Origin: Linum tenue
Taxonomy: Eukaryota > Streptophyta > Magnoliopsida > Malpighiales > Linaceae
Reading direction: 5' to 3'
NCBI GenBank assembly: GCA_946122785.1
Contig: CAMGYJ010000006.1
Coordinates: 73,099,676-73,163,675 of the forward strand
Length of the DNA stretch: 64,000 nucleotides
The translations under genes were made by a program, and so were the position numbers. Below the pieces are notes generated by a model, which saw only the letters and a program-made list of their open reading frames with translations, ran no database searches and was not told the origin of the DNA. Below are positions 45,645-57,647 of this stretch, piece by piece. The first letter of the stretch is position 1. The number at the start of each line of letters is the position of its first letter.

Positions 45645-45996
45645 GGGCTCGTTTGGAAGTTGCGATAGTTTTGTTGAGATTGTCATTATGCATGTATTGT
45701 TTACAATGCATCGTTTTTTTGTTTTTTTAGCAGAAACAATACATGGATTGTTTCTGTGATGTGACATAAACTATCACTCATTTTGAGTGATTGTTATATC
45801 TCAACTTTTCGTTGTGATTGTTGAGATAGTTGAGTTGAGATTGTTTTGTCTCAGCTTTTAGCTGATGCGACATACACAATCACACATACCAAACGTTGTA
45901 TTCTACAATGCATCAAATTCGACAATACATGTATAATATTATACATGCATTCTCAACAATACATCTATTTAACAATCGCAACTTCCAAACGACCCC
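45645..45996. mobile_element. Tourist-like MITE, 352 bp
   Basis: The ends are GGGCTCGTTTGGAAGTTGCG and the complement of GGGGTCGTTTGGAAGTTGCG. TAA lies on both sides (45642-45644 and 45997-45999), as for PIF/Harbinger elements. Confidence 0.88.
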
Positions 45997-47785
45997 TAAA
46001 AGACATGTATTAAATGTGATATAACTTGTTTGGTATTTGAAGCATAAAATAAATGAGAAAAACTTTATCAAGAATTTTAAATGCATTTTGTACATGTATG
46101 GATATTAAAAAGATTTTTTTACTATCTTCAGGCTATTATGCTGTTATGCGTAGGGGTGGCCGTAGGTCAAGGGGAGGTGTGTCAATAGGCACACCTCAAC
46201 CCAGATTTCGGAGAAAATTTCATGGTTTGTCATTATAAAAATTTGAAATTAGGATTTCTGGCACATCTAAAAAAGTTGTAGTAATTGACACATATGTTGA
46301 AGTTGCAAGCATTGAAATGACTTTTCACGTTGAAGTTGATAAACAAACTTTATATGAAATCAAATTATTAATAACCAATTTATCAATGATTGTGGGGTTG
46401 TTGTATCATTGTATGTGTTGCAAAATATTTGAGTTGCATAATAACATATAAATGTATTTCAAAAACCTCGCATAATATAGAAATTTGTTACTCGTCGTTG
46501 AAAATAATTTATAGTTTAAATATTTTATAATTGATACCAAAATTCTGTAGGTTGTACGTACCGTCTTGTTGGTGTCATGGTGTGGTGACTTGTACACACA
46601 CATGTATGTGTTTCTTCTACTCGTGTACATTGTGTCATCCTGTTTCATTAAATAAGGATTTCAAATAATACAATTATATGAATGAACAGTCGAATCGACC
46701 CAAATTGTGGGAGTTTGGGGACATGGATGCAAGAGAGTTAGGGATGATTTGATAGAAAAAGAGGCACAATTGCCACCAAACATTTCCTACGCATAATGGA
46801 TATGAAGATTGGATCCACCATGCACATGGGAGAACACATGTTTGGTCGATGATTTATAAGAGAAAGAAGTGTTCAATTCAGAAAAAACTCGTTTTGTTTA
46901 TTAATGAGAAGAGTTTGAGATAATGCTTGTCCAGCTCGTGAGCCAGGTTGATTAGGTTGTTTGTTGAGATGAAATCGTGAATTTTTCATTTCGAACTCAT
47001 GGGATGCCTCAATATTGTCACTTGCGAGCATATATAGTCTGTTGCCGGCTTATGACAAAATCGAATCTATATCTTATCGGTTGGCTTGTCGCTAATTTAT
47101 AGGTTTATTAAATTGTATAATCTTATGAGCAAATATGTTTTATATATGATATGGGATTATTTACAAATGTATTTAAGGTATTTAATTCATAATGGGTATT
47201 TTACTACAAAATCAATGGAAATTATTATTTAAAACTAATTTGAAAGTATTGATTAATGGACTGAAATCTGATGGAAATTATAATTTTTTTTTAGAAAAAT
47301 AGTCTTAATTTGGGGTTGTCACCTACTGGATCCGATTGAGCAATTCATGTAAGTGCAGCTTTCGTGCAAGATAACGAGCTAATTATACCTTATAGCTCCG
47401 GACTTGATGTGAAGGAAACGACAACAATAGAATAACTGAGTGATTATAGAAATCTTTTTTCCTAAAAGAGATTATAAAAATATTATAATTAACTACTGGA
47501 TTACTAACAATCGAACATATTAATAAGCCAATTTATACAAAAATCATAACTAATTAAGTTAAAGTATGGTTGGGGGATTAAAGTCGAGCGCCAATCATGA
47601 GCCACCAACCATGCTCATGCTCTCACACAACACAATAACCCTATCCCTAAGCACATCTACTACACACTGAGCGCCAATTAATCTCTCTTCGTTGGATTAC
47701 AGCTAGCTGCTGATGACTCGTCAATATAATAGTCATCCTCTTCTCATCCATCAAAGCCTCAACATTTCAAAGTCTTGTCCCTCAG
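45997..47785. other. Intergenic, nothing assigned
   Basis: AT-rich sequence with no domain-bearing frame and no paired repeat ends that I could find. Confidence 0.5.
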
Positions 47786-47858
47786 TTGAATTCCAGCGGC
47801 GGATCTAGAGGGCCGCCTGGGCCACCGTCCAGCCCTTTCCGGATTCAAAACTCGTATA

Positions 47859-49466
47859 TTATTTGCCACTCCTGGTTGTGATGGCACTGCAGTTTTCATC
47901 CTGGTTCTGCGGGTGAGGGATGGTCTGACCAGGCAAGGTACCTGGAGTCCGTCGAGCAACAGCCTGGGCAACACCACCAAGCTGGGTCTGTATGTCTCGC
48001 AGCACAGCCTGCGTGTTTCTCTGACCAGCTTCTAGCTCCAAGAACTTGCCAGAAGCCTTCTCCATGAACTGCTCCATGTTATTGAATTTACTTGCACTGG
48101 AGGTGGCCAGAGAACCCACCAGATCTCTCAGTTCCGCCATCGGGTCAACCTGTGTTGGGGCTGCCCCTGCCTGTGGAAATGGTCGTGCCTGCGACTGAGG
48201 TGGAACTGGCCCCTGTCTGGGCTGGTAGAGTGGCTGCTGTTGCTGCTGAAATTGCCCCTGTCTGGGCTGGAATGGGGGCCTTTGGAAACCGGGAGGTCCC
48301 TGGGGAGCTGGTGGTCTGGGATTTGGCCCAGCCCAAGAAAAGTTAGGATGCTGGCGCCACCCCTCATTATAGGTATTGCTGTAGGGGTCAAAGCGCCTGG
48401 CATTCCCGATGAAATCCACCTGCTCCTGGGGAGTGGACGACTCCCTCATAGCCTGACAGTCCTCCACGGTGTGATGAGAGCTCTCACACCACTGGCAGTG
48501 CATCGCCTGCGGTTGTCCGGTACCTGCAATCAAACCAGAACGATCGATAGCTGAAACCAGCTTCGATACCACCTGCACCAGATCAGATGACTGGGTTCCC
48601 ACAGCATGCACACCCCTTCCAGGTGCTCGTCTCGATCTCCTGGCAGTGCCCCAGTCATAACCGTTCTCCGCCATCTCCTCAAAGAGTTGATTCAGCTGTG
48701 GCGGGTTTTTGGTCAGCATGTTCCCGCCACAAACCGAATCGATCAGCTGCTTGTCCTCCGGGAAGAGGGCGTGATAGAAAGTGCCCACCCTAAACGCATC
48801 ATTGAAACCATGGTTGGGACACCTGAGAAAGAGGCTGGTGTACCTCTCCCAAGCATCCCTAATGGTCTCATCCTCATCCTGAGAAAAGTGTGTAATCTGC
48901 TTCTGGAGATCAGCTGTCTTGGATGGAGGATGGTAGCGGGTGAGGAACTTGTCCGCCAGGTTGGCGAACGTGGTGATGGAGCCCGGAGGTCGAGTGTCTA
49001 GCCACTCCTTGGCCTGCCCCTCCAGAGTGAATGGGAAGTACCTCAGCTGGATGGCATCTGCTGGTACCCCATTGATCTTGATTCCATCGATGAGCTCGTG
49101 GAATCGCCTGAGATGTGATCGAGGGCACTCTCCCTCCTTACCACGGAACACTACTGAACCGCGCAGCATGGTGATCACGGAGGTGCTCACCTCAAAGTTG
49201 TTGGCTGGGACCTGAGGGTGTTGAATAGGTGACCTCATGTCCGCAGCCCTAGCGGTCCAGTAGGATCCCATGGTCTGCTCCCCGGGGATCAGATCGTTGT
49301 TCTGCGGATCCCCCATCTCGCCTTCTTCTTCTTCTTCTCCTAACTGCAGCTGTGACAGCGCCTCCTCCGCAGCCAGTCGCGCCTTTAGAGCCCGCTTGAA
49401 GTTCCTACAAGTTCGTTCAAGCTCCTGGTCTAATGGTAGTAGATCTCCCGACTGGCTACGGGTCAT
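47859..49466 (-). CDS. gag: Athila-type Gag protein
   Basis: An uninterrupted 535-codon frame with ATG at 49466. It has an acidic N-terminus (GEEEEEGEMGD), then a retrotransposon Gag capsid domain (FPFTLEGQAKEWLDTRPPGSI, FLTRYHPPSKTADLQKQI, ETIRDAWERY) and a zinc-knuckle-like CQWCESSHHTVEDC. A Pro/Gln-rich linker, a coiled coil, and an end AITTRSGK complete it. In full-length Athila elements the frame normally continues past TRSGK into protease. Here a TAA follows at once and then hAT sequence, so pol is missing. The frame may still be translatable from the LTR at 49611-50952. Confidence 0.85.
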   Translation of the reverse strand: MTRSQSGDLLPLDQELERTCRNFKRALKARLAAEEALSQLQLGEEEEEGEMGDPQNNDLIPGEQTMGSYWTARAADMRSPIQHPQVPANNFEVSTSVITMLRGSVVFRGKEGECPRSHLRRFHELIDGIKINGVPADAIQLRYFPFTLEGQAKEWLDTRPPGSITTFANLADKFLTRYHPPSKTADLQKQITHFSQDEDETIRDAWERYTSLFLRCPNHGFNDAFRVGTFYHALFPEDKQLIDSVCGGNMLTKNPPQLNQLFEEMAENGYDWGTARRSRRAPGRGVHAVGTQSSDLVQVVSKLVSAIDRSGLIAGTGQPQAMHCQWCESSHHTVEDCQAMRESSTPQEQVDFIGNARRFDPYSNTYNEGWRQHPNFSWAGPNPRPPAPQGPPGFQRPPFQPRQGQFQQQQQPLYQPRQGPVPPQSQARPFPQAGAAPTQVDPMAELRDLVGSLATSSASKFNNMEQFMEKASGKFLELEAGQRNTQAVLRDIQTQLGGVAQAVARRTPGTLPGQTIPHPQNQDENCSAITTRSGK

Positions 49467-49587
49467 GCACTACCTGCACACAATCAGTAGAAGCAACCCG
49501 TGAAGGCACACAGGTGGAAGAGATAAAATGCAGTAAATAAAAGCTAGAGTAACAAATTATCACGTTTCCCCAATAACCTAGAGGGAG

Positions 49588-49604
49588 CCCCGGCAACGGC
49601 GCCA
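49588..49604 (-). other. Primer binding site, tRNA-Asp type
   Basis: On the minus strand TGGCGCCGTTGCCGGGG follows the LTR by six bases (AGTTTT). This is the classical Athila primer site, complementary to tRNA-Asp. Confidence 0.85.
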
Positions 49605-49610
49605 AAAACT

Positions 49611-50952
49611 TGACACGCCAAAACACAACACCAAACTGCGACCAAGTGTAATCGCAGTCCGGGAATGCAGTAACAGGCAAGTTTAATTATCAACCCGGGG
49701 TCTAGATCTACTGCTTACTCCGTGATTCTCTATTATCTAGCAAACTATTTCGAGTGATTGTTGTTTAAAGCAAAAGCAGTAAGAAAGCAGGAAATGGTTC
49801 GATTTTCAAAAGCAGGTAAGAGTCACTCGGGATTGAGTCCCCCTAGCCCCTTAGTTAGGTTCAATTGCAATTCCCTGGGTTGATTTACTGTTGATTAGAC
49901 TGCGGAAGATCCGACAGTAGCTTGGAATCTCTTAAGCTGACCAAGCCCTCTCAGTCTAACTACCCGGCAGACGACTAGTCTTCACCGGGATAGAAAGCTG
50001 AGGCTGTGAACACAGAACTCCACTACTGGCGTCAAGAACACCAGTACACAGCAGTAAACTGGCTAACTCTCGTATAGCCAATCTCCTACTATCGAATGAA
50101 GAGGCTCTAACAACCTAGTCAGATTCTATCTATCTCAGGTTGAAGCAGAAATTGAGACAAGCTGATCAGACTCAAATCAATTCATGAAACATGCGTCATT
50201 CGATTAAAATCAACCAATAATATCATCCCAAGTCATTACAATCAAATCCCTAACACAAGGAACTAGGGTTCTTCATACCCAAGTGAGAGAAGGGTTCTAC
50301 TCCATAGAGAGAGAAGAGAAAACAAGAATCGGATTAGTCATACTCATAACGATGAGGATAATCTGCTCCGGGACGATGATGTTCACTCCTATGACGATCT
50401 CCAGGCTCGATTCGATGAAATCCAGCTCCAAGACAGCTTCTAGGATGAGTTCTTCGCACTTTCTCTCTCTAGGGCTCTGTTTTTGCTCTCAAAACGCGAT
50501 TTTTTCACTTTTGGCTCGGATTAGGCATTAAAACCGGTTTCCCCGAGGTGCACGGGCAGGTGCACGGCCGTGCACATCACCATTCTGGCCGTGCACCATC
50601 AAAACGCACCGTTTCACTTAACAAGCTTAGCCTTCTTGCACGGCCAGGCGCACGGCCGTGCAAGCCTGGATTGTGCCCGTGCATGGCCTCGGCGTGAGGC
50701 GCACGGCCAAATGGCTCAAGTGCACGGCCGTGCAGCCTCCTGGTCTGCCCGTGCACTCCTCCAAAAGCTCGCCCTTCGTCCGTTCTTCGTCCAATCGACC
50801 CCAGACTCGCTCCTAAGCCTTCATTCACGTACTAAGACCTGAAATAACACAACCAAGCACAACCTAGCGTGAAATCGGCCTAAAACACGAGAATCAACAC
50901 CTCAAACGGTGTAAGTATGAGGGTAAAAACATGTGTAAATGACGGTCTATCA
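49611..50952 (-). repeat. Athila 5' LTR, 1,342 bp
   Basis: Read on the minus strand it starts TGATAGACCGTCATTTACAC, as Athila LTRs do, and ends GGCGTGTCA next to the primer site. Its U3 part contains three TGCACGGCCGTGCA-type palindromes. No second LTR is present in the window. Confidence 0.8.
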
Positions 50953-51037
50953 ATAGGGTTACGGCCCAGCCCTCTTCGCCACTTTTTAAATACGGCCCAG
51001 TGCTCTAACCTGTTCTGGATCCGCCGCTGTTGAATTC

Positions 51038-51605
51038 ATAATTAGATAGAAATATCTCATTAAAAGTATCCGAAATATAGTATGGAATTTCATATGTACA
51101 GTCGTTGTTATCATATATACATAGAATAACATTAATGTAAATATGGATGATCAGGTACAATAGATATCCCATCTTCCGACGGAACAGTAGTATATTTCTC
51201 TTATTTCCTATTAGAAGGTCGAGAAAGTCTATTGTACACTCATAAAATATCCGATTTATCGTCTCACATTTCCTTTCCATCCCAACTATAATGCGTGTGA
51301 TTCACGTACACGTTGTTTTTAAGAGTTTTGACAGACTAGACGACTTTGACAAGAGTTTTTTTCGTTCTCTCCCAATTATCACTTTCAAAGTTTCAGGGCA
51401 GGGGGCCATGATCTCCATCTACATCGACATATTTGGCGGAACAGTTTTTTTTTCTTTTGTTTTATTTGTCACATTGTCCGTCGCAGTTTCCATCATTTTT
51501 ACGTTTCGGCTTTCAACTTGTTGGAAAGCAATTATATTGATTTTCAAATTGTTGGTTAGTAATTACCATCAATTTGCGGGAGGATATTAGAGTATGGGTA
51601 GTACG
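51038..51605. other. Intergenic, nothing assigned
   Basis: AT-rich spacer between two hAT insertions. Open frames are short and have no domain. Confidence 0.5.
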
Positions 51606-51839
51606 AGTAATATTAGGGCTGTCAATTCGGTTTCCGGTTAGTGGCTAACCGGCCGGTCTAACCGTTAACCGCCGGTTAGCGGCTAACCGAAAACCGGGGA
51701 AAATCATATGCGGTCGGGTGTCGGTAGCTGGTTGTGGGCAGGCGGTTAGCCGAGTAACCGTAGCCGGTTAACCGGCTAACTGGCTCTAACCGACCGGGTG
51801 ATATGACGCCGTTTTGGACATTGAGAATTGAGAAATCGA

Positions 51840-52262
51840 CCCCAACCCTAGACCCTCTTCGACCTTCGCTTCCCCTTCGCACTTCCATCCGCCGCCCTAA
51901 CCCTCTTCGTCAATCGACAGTCGCCACTCTCCCCCCACAACCGGCAACCCCCTCCTTTTCCCTCCGACCCCTTCCTTCCCCCGCCGGTCGCCTTTTCCCT
52001 CCGACTCCTTCCTTCCCCCGCCGGTCGCCTTTTCCCTTCGACAGTCCCAGCCTCCCAGGCTCCCAGCCCTCCGACCGCCGCCTTCCTTCTCCAGTTCTCC
52101 CTCGACGTCGCCTCCACCTCGACGTCGCCCCGCCGCCCTCCTTCTCGTAGCCCCGCCGCCCTCCTTCTCCAGTTCTCTGACTCACGACCGCCGCCTCCAC
52201 CTCGACGTCGCCCCGCCGCCCTCCTTCTCGTCGCCCCGCCGCCCTCCAGAAGGAAGCAGCAG
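51840..52262 (+). repeat. C-rich minisatellite in hAT 5' region
   Basis: Two imperfect families: a roughly 50-bp direct repeat containing CCCCCGCCGGTCGCCTTTTC (51977 and 52016), and repeated CGTCGCCCCGCCGCCCTCCT units (about 52120-52250). It may be 5' UTR or part of a first exon. Confidence 0.75.
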
Positions 52263-52833
52263 CTCCTCGCGACCTCACCAATTTTGAAGCAGCTCGCGCC
52301 CTTTCCCCATCTAAAAAGGGCCTGCAAATTATGTATGTAGAAATTAGAATGATTTTGGTGGATTGGTGATGATTTTGGTGGATTTATGTGGAATTGTCAA
52401 TTGTCGAATGATTTTGGTGGATTGGAATGGTGGTTTTGGTGGATTGAAAGTAGATTGTTGAATGATTTTTGGTGGATTGGTGTTTGGTGATGATTTTGAA
52501 CATATAATGATGATTATTGATTCAGTGGATTTACTTGTTGGCTGCTGCATTGTCGAATTGGGTTACATGATGCTGCAAGGGGTTTTGTTTGAGTTGAATG
52601 GTTGTTGAGTTGAGGAAAAGGAATGATTTGGAACTCCTAAGAAATTAAGTTGCCAAAAGAGTGGAAGAGGAATTACAACTTACAATTTTGCCTCCAGTGT
52701 TACTGATTTCTTAGTTGATTGCTGTCAATATCGATTGATGAATGATGATGAATGATGATGATTGTTAGTTGTTAGATTGTTAGAATTTGTGAATTTAGTT
52801 TTAAATTTTAAATTTGTGTAACTGTTGATGTAG

Positions 52834-55566
52834 GGCGAGACCTCCGGCTCCACGTGGTGGACGTGGCGGACGAGGTGCACCATCCGCTGAGACTGCTTCT
52901 CGTGGTGGGAGACCTCCGGCTTCTCGAGGTCGTGGTGGTGCGGGTGCCTCAGCCCCTCCTACTCAGAATCGGAGTCGTGGTGGACGTACAAGAAGTCGGC
53001 ATGTTCAGTCTGGTGAGCCGTCAGTGTCGGCATCAATTGCATCGACTCCCGCCCATGTCGGTAGTGGAAGTACACCTGCTGCTGAGGCTCCTTCAGCAGA
53101 AACGGTTAATCCGGCTCCAAATAAAGCTTCTTTAGATCCCTTCAATCTAGGGAAATGGTTGGAGACAGCAGGTACAGCTGATTGCTGGAAGGACTTTACG
53201 AAGGTGGCGGTGGATGAGTATCCGTTTGGAGAGTGCAAGCATTGTCACACTAAGATCAAAGCACATCCATCCATGAACGGCACTTCTGCAATGAATAACC
53301 ATCGGAGGACATGTTTGGCTAAGGTTGCAGCATCCAAGGATCAGACTGTTCTGAACTTGCAGGCCGGAGATGGTAGTCAAGTAAGTGCTTTATGGAAATT
53401 TGATCAAGCAAAAGCAAGATATGCATTAGCCATGATGATTATAATGGATGAGTTGTCTTTTTGCTTTGTGGAAAGAGACGGGTTTAAGCAGTTTATGCAT
53501 ACGGTTCAGCCACTGTTTAAGATACCTGGGAGGAGAGGTATAAGAGATGATTGCTTTCATATATTCTTGGAGAAAAAGATGAATTTGATAGAGTTTTTTG
53601 AATCAAAGAGCAAAGGCAGAGTTTCAATCACCACAGATACGTGGACTTCTGACAACAACAAAAATTACATGTGTGTGACTGCTCACTTTGTTGGAGGTGA
53701 TTGGAAATTGCAGAAGAAGGTGATCTCCTTTGTTCCCATCACAAGTCATACAGGAAATGATATTGCAGAGAAGCTTGCAGAAGTTCTAGAAGAATGGAAG
53801 GTGAAGAATTTGTTCTGCATGACAATGGACAATGCATCTACAAATGATATTGTGAGTGATTGCATGAGAAGAAAATTAAAGGTGTGGGGGTGTGATTTGA
53901 TGGATGGGAAGTATCTGCAGTTTCGATGTGTCGCACACATCATTAATCTGGTAGTGCAGGATGGATTGAAAGTAATCGGACAAGCTGTGGATAGAATTCG
54001 GGACTGTGTGAAGTGGGTGAGGTCATCGCTAGCTAGGTTGGCAAGGTTCAAGACTGCTATGCAATTTCTGGAGTTGGATTCTACCAAATTGGTGTGTTTG
54101 GATGTACCGACCAGGTGGAACTCTACCTATATCATGTTAGAAGCAGCAGAGAGGTTTGGTGGAGTGTTTACCACTTTGTATACAAGTATACATGACCATT
54201 CCTTCAGGGATTATATTGACGCAAGAGGTGGTCTTCCAACTGAACATGATTGGAGTCTGATTAGAAAGTTGATGAAGTATCTGAAGGTCTTTAATGACTT
54301 TACCCTCCTAGTCTCGGGTAAGTGAAATTTGACAATTTTTTTATTTTAATTTGAACATTTGTCAATTTTGATTTGTTTAAGTCTAATTTCCTGTATTCTA
54401 TTCTCATTTGTACAGGAACTAAATATGTGACTACCCATCTTTTCTTCAAGAAACTTGTTCCAATTTATGACATCATTCAAGAATTGAAGAATGATCCGCG
54501 TGAAGAGCTCAAAAGGATGGCAGAAAAGGTTGAAGAAAAGGTACGAAAGTATTGGTTTGACACACCTATCATGAATGAGGAGAATCCTCGGGTTAATCAT
54601 TTAATCTATATAGCGTGTGTGCTTGATCCTAGAAGTAAACTTGATCTTGTGTCTGAAGTGTTGGTAATGATTTATGGAAGTCTCAAAGGAGGGGAAATTC
54701 AGACTAGGATTAAAAGGGAGATGCGGCAGATGTTTGAGATTTATAAGAGGAAGTATGGATCAGAGTTAGCATCTCAGCCTACCACTGATGATAACATTGT
54801 TGATGAGGGTTCTGTTGATGGTGCTGGTGATCGGATTAAGATATTGGAGGAGAGGCTTAGAAAGAGAAAAAGGGAAGCACTTCTGCTGGAAACAAGAGGT
54901 AGCTCTGCTGAGCTTGACATCTATTTGAAATGTCAAACCGATGGTATCAATGAAGAGAGTGATGATGCAAAGTTTGACATTTTGGATTGGTGGTCTCGAC
55001 ACTCTGGAATCTATCCGATTGTTGCTGAGATGGCTAAGGATGTCCTAGCTGTTCCTATCTCTTCTGTTGCCTCAGAGGCAACATTCAGTTGTGGCGGGCG
55101 GATTCTCAGTCCATTCAGGTCCTCTTTGAGCGACCTAATGGTGGAGGCATTGATTTGTGCCGAGGATTGGATAAGGTATCCCGGATCCAGGGAGATTGAC
55201 GACAAGGAAGATGATGAAGAGAATTTGACTTTGGAAAGTAGTGAGTTTCTCAAACTCTCTTATTGTTCAGTTTTTTGTCTTCTTTTCACCTAATTCAATG
55301 TACTAACACTTTGTTTTCCTTTTTTTTCTTACTCAGTTAATGTCACTTTCCAAACTAGAATGGAAAGTGCAACGAATACTGGCAATGTTTGCAATACAGA
55401 TGCAAGCCTCAACATTCCAGTGGAGAATGAGCAGGAGGGTGAAGAAGATGCACCGGAGGAAGAGTATGAGAAAGATGGATATGACGATTATGGTCATGAC
55501 TTGAGGGCCGTATTGAACGAACAGGGTTATGCAGATGTTGGTTCTTCTAAGGCCGGTGATAAGTGA
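52834..55566 (+). CDS. hAT transposase, BED zinc finger, DAYSLEEPER/RICESLEEPER-like
   Basis: Three exons are clear: 52834-54317, 54416-55240 and 55337-55566. The first begins at an acceptor (gatgtag), so a 5' exon with the start codon lies upstream and was not located. It begins with an Arg-Gly-rich stretch and then a BED zinc finger (CKHCHTK...NNHRRTC). The RNase H-like DDE core follows: ITTDTWTSD with the first Asp, MTMDNASTND with the second, the RCVAHIINLVV C-x2-H motif, and DVPTRWNSTYIML. The hATC dimerisation domain (LDWWSRHSGIYPIVAEMAKD, PISSVASEATFSCGGRIL) supplies the Glu in ASEATFS. The third exon adds an acidic tail. The enzyme cuts and pastes DNA at matching TIRs in the nucleus. 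No frameshift or nonsense codon is seen. Confidence 0.9.
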
Positions 55567-56034
55567 TGATAGATTGTTTATGATGTGTTGTTGATTTGTT
55601 GTTATCTAGAGGACTTATTGTGATTTGTGGAGTTTATGTTGTTGAATTAATGAATATGAGACATTAAGTTGCTAATTTAGATGTATTTTCGGTGCAAAAC
55701 GAATTGAAATGTAGGTTTGAGATTTTAATTTTAGGCCATTTTAGGTTTTTTCCCTTGCTGTCCGGTCGGTTTTGACCGGTTTAGGGTCGGTTTTTAGGTT
55801 TTGGCGGTCGGTTCGTGTAGGTCGACCGGTCGGTTTTTGGCGGTCTGCGGTCAGTTAGGCCAGCAGACAGAACCGCCCTTCCCTTTTTCGGTGTCGCCGG
55901 TTTAACCGTGCCTTAACCGAAACCGCCCGGTCGGTTTTCGGATAACCGAGGTACTAGGGTCGGTCGGTGGCCGGTGATAACAGGTCAGGTCTCGGTTTAA
56001 CCGAAAACGACCGGGTGACAGCCCTAAGTAATAT

Positions 56035-56919
56035 TATGTTAGACTACGGAGATTGTTATGTAATTTGAAAAAGTTATATTCTTAATAAGAAGTTAAATAT
56101 TTTCCATGTTATTAACTTATTATTGAGATTATTACCATTTTTTACTCCTCCAAAATGGGCCTAGCTCACATTAATCTTTGGTCAACGCGTATATAGTATG
56201 TAGCATCCATCTAGTTAGGCTACGACTATTCTCCACCGACGGACTCTGTTATGGGATTGGCATATAAACAGCCGTCGAGTCGAGTTCATGTAGGTATTCG
56301 GTGGCGCTACACGGAGTGATTGGCGGAAGCTGTTGCCACTTATTGTTTTCACAACAGAAGAAGAATTCCTTTGTTTACAGGTCGATTTAATTTATTGAAA
56401 AAAAAAGAACAAATAAAAAAAAGAGGGAGAAAATGCGAAAAAGGGCCAAGTAAAAGAAAAGGTAAGGAGCCAATGGGATTGAATGGAATGGATAGAGTGC
56501 CTCTGATTCGAGATAGGAGAAGGAAGGCAGGCACGTGCAGCTGCACTGTACGGTCAGGTCAGTCGCGCTACCAAACAAAATCATCTCAACGGCACCAACA
56601 TTCCTCTCCTCTCATTCTCAACGGGACGCAAGGGGGAACAATTCCACACCCTACTTACTATCTTGGATACAAGTTTTTGGTTAGTGCAATCTTTATGATC
56701 AATTGTTCATAAAAACAAAAAAATGGCTAAATTTATAGTTGTCACAACACAATAGAGGAGGTAATCCTTCGACTGAGTTACAAAATATGGTAATTTTCGA
56801 TAAGAGTGAACACCATCGGCGAACGTCATCTTTGAGTAATATATGCTTAGATTCGTGTGTATTATACGTCAACTCGCTTATTTTTTTTAAAGAAAAAGAT
56901 TACTACACTTTTAGCCGGC
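56035..56919. other. Intergenic, nothing assigned
   Basis: Contains a 130-codon plus-strand frame (56320-56712) with low-complexity basic composition and no domain. I do not support it as a gene. Confidence 0.45.
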
Positions 56920-57411
56920 GAGGTTCAAAAAGGCGCTAGGCGTAAGGCGGGCGTTGAGCCTTTGCCTTGCACCTAGCTCGCCTAGGCGTTGATTAAGCGT
57001 GTCTAGGCGTTGGAAGAAAATAGCTATTCGCAGTGCATGATGAATGAAATAATAATCTACAACACTTCCTCACTTCAGTTAAAATGATTAATAACTTACT
57101 CAACACTTAATGACAGGAATATATATATAGCTTACGAGTTCATAGAATCATAGCTCAATAGTTCACAAAGTTCTCGAGCTATTGAAAATATTGCAATAGA
57201 AAATTGATTTCATAGTTGATGTTAATTTTGGTATTTAATATTGACTTCTTAGCTCCATCTAGTAATGTTTAGGAGAGACTTATATGTCGCCGTACTCCAT
57301 TAACGTGTTCCAGTATCTAATTAGGCGCGAAATCCCTAGGCGAGGCGTTTTGACATTACCTTTGCGCCTAGGCGCGCCTAAGCGTAAGATTAAACGTACC
57401 TTTTGAACCAT
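56920..57411. mobile_element. hAT-like MITE with GCCTAGGCG motifs
   Basis: The ends GAGGTTCAAAAAGGCGC and the complement of TGGTTCAAAAGGTACG are imperfect inverted repeats. They are related to the GTTCAAGAAGACGC ends of the element at 19175. TAGGCG/CGCCTA motifs recur near both ends. No target duplication is clear, so it is an older copy. Confidence 0.6.
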
Positions 57412-57647
57412 TAGGTCGTGTCCATGAGTTTGGGTGCAATAGTTTTATAGTCTTTTATTATTCCATTGAATAAAAAAAAACATATGAATGTACAAGAGAA
57501 CTATTTATAATTTTATTGTATTTTAAGTATTTGTAAAACTTGTTCGGTATAACTTAATAATCTATGTACACTATACATGGATTTTAAAGTAGCACCCAGA
57601 GATAATACCATTTGTTTTGAAACTCAGAAATCTCACATTATAAAATA

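Larger units (their letters stand above)
47794..51029. mobile_element. Small hAT element carrying an Athila fragment
   Basis: The ends are CAGCGGCGGATC and GATCCGCCGCTG, with a perfect 8-bp duplication ttgaattc at 47786-47793 and 51030-51037. Only about 60 bp on the left and 77 bp on the right belong to the hAT element. Everything between them (about 47855-50952) is a minus-strand Athila-type retrotransposon fragment that landed inside. Confidence 0.88.
51614..56026 (+). mobile_element. Apparently complete hAT transposon, 4,413 bp
   Basis: The ends are TAGGGCTGTCAATTCGG and the complement of TAGGGCTGTCACCCGG. A perfect 8-bp duplication, agtaatat, flanks it at 51606-51613 and 56027-56034. CCGGT/ACCGG subterminal motifs are dense at both ends, as hAT transposases require. 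It carries a transposase gene with all expected domains and no visible internal stop, so it could be autonomous. Confidence 0.93.

Noticed and set aside
47794..51029. A full Athila element with two LTRs
   Set aside because: Only one LTR and gag are present; pol and the second LTR are absent, and hAT sequence follows directly.
52854..53135. 93-codon plus frame in the hAT transposase region
   Set aside because: Out of frame with the Arg-Gly-rich and BED-containing reading frame that continues into the catalytic core.
56320..56712. 130-codon basic frame
   Set aside because: Low-complexity Lys/Arg composition from A-rich DNA with no domain and a non-ATG-like context.
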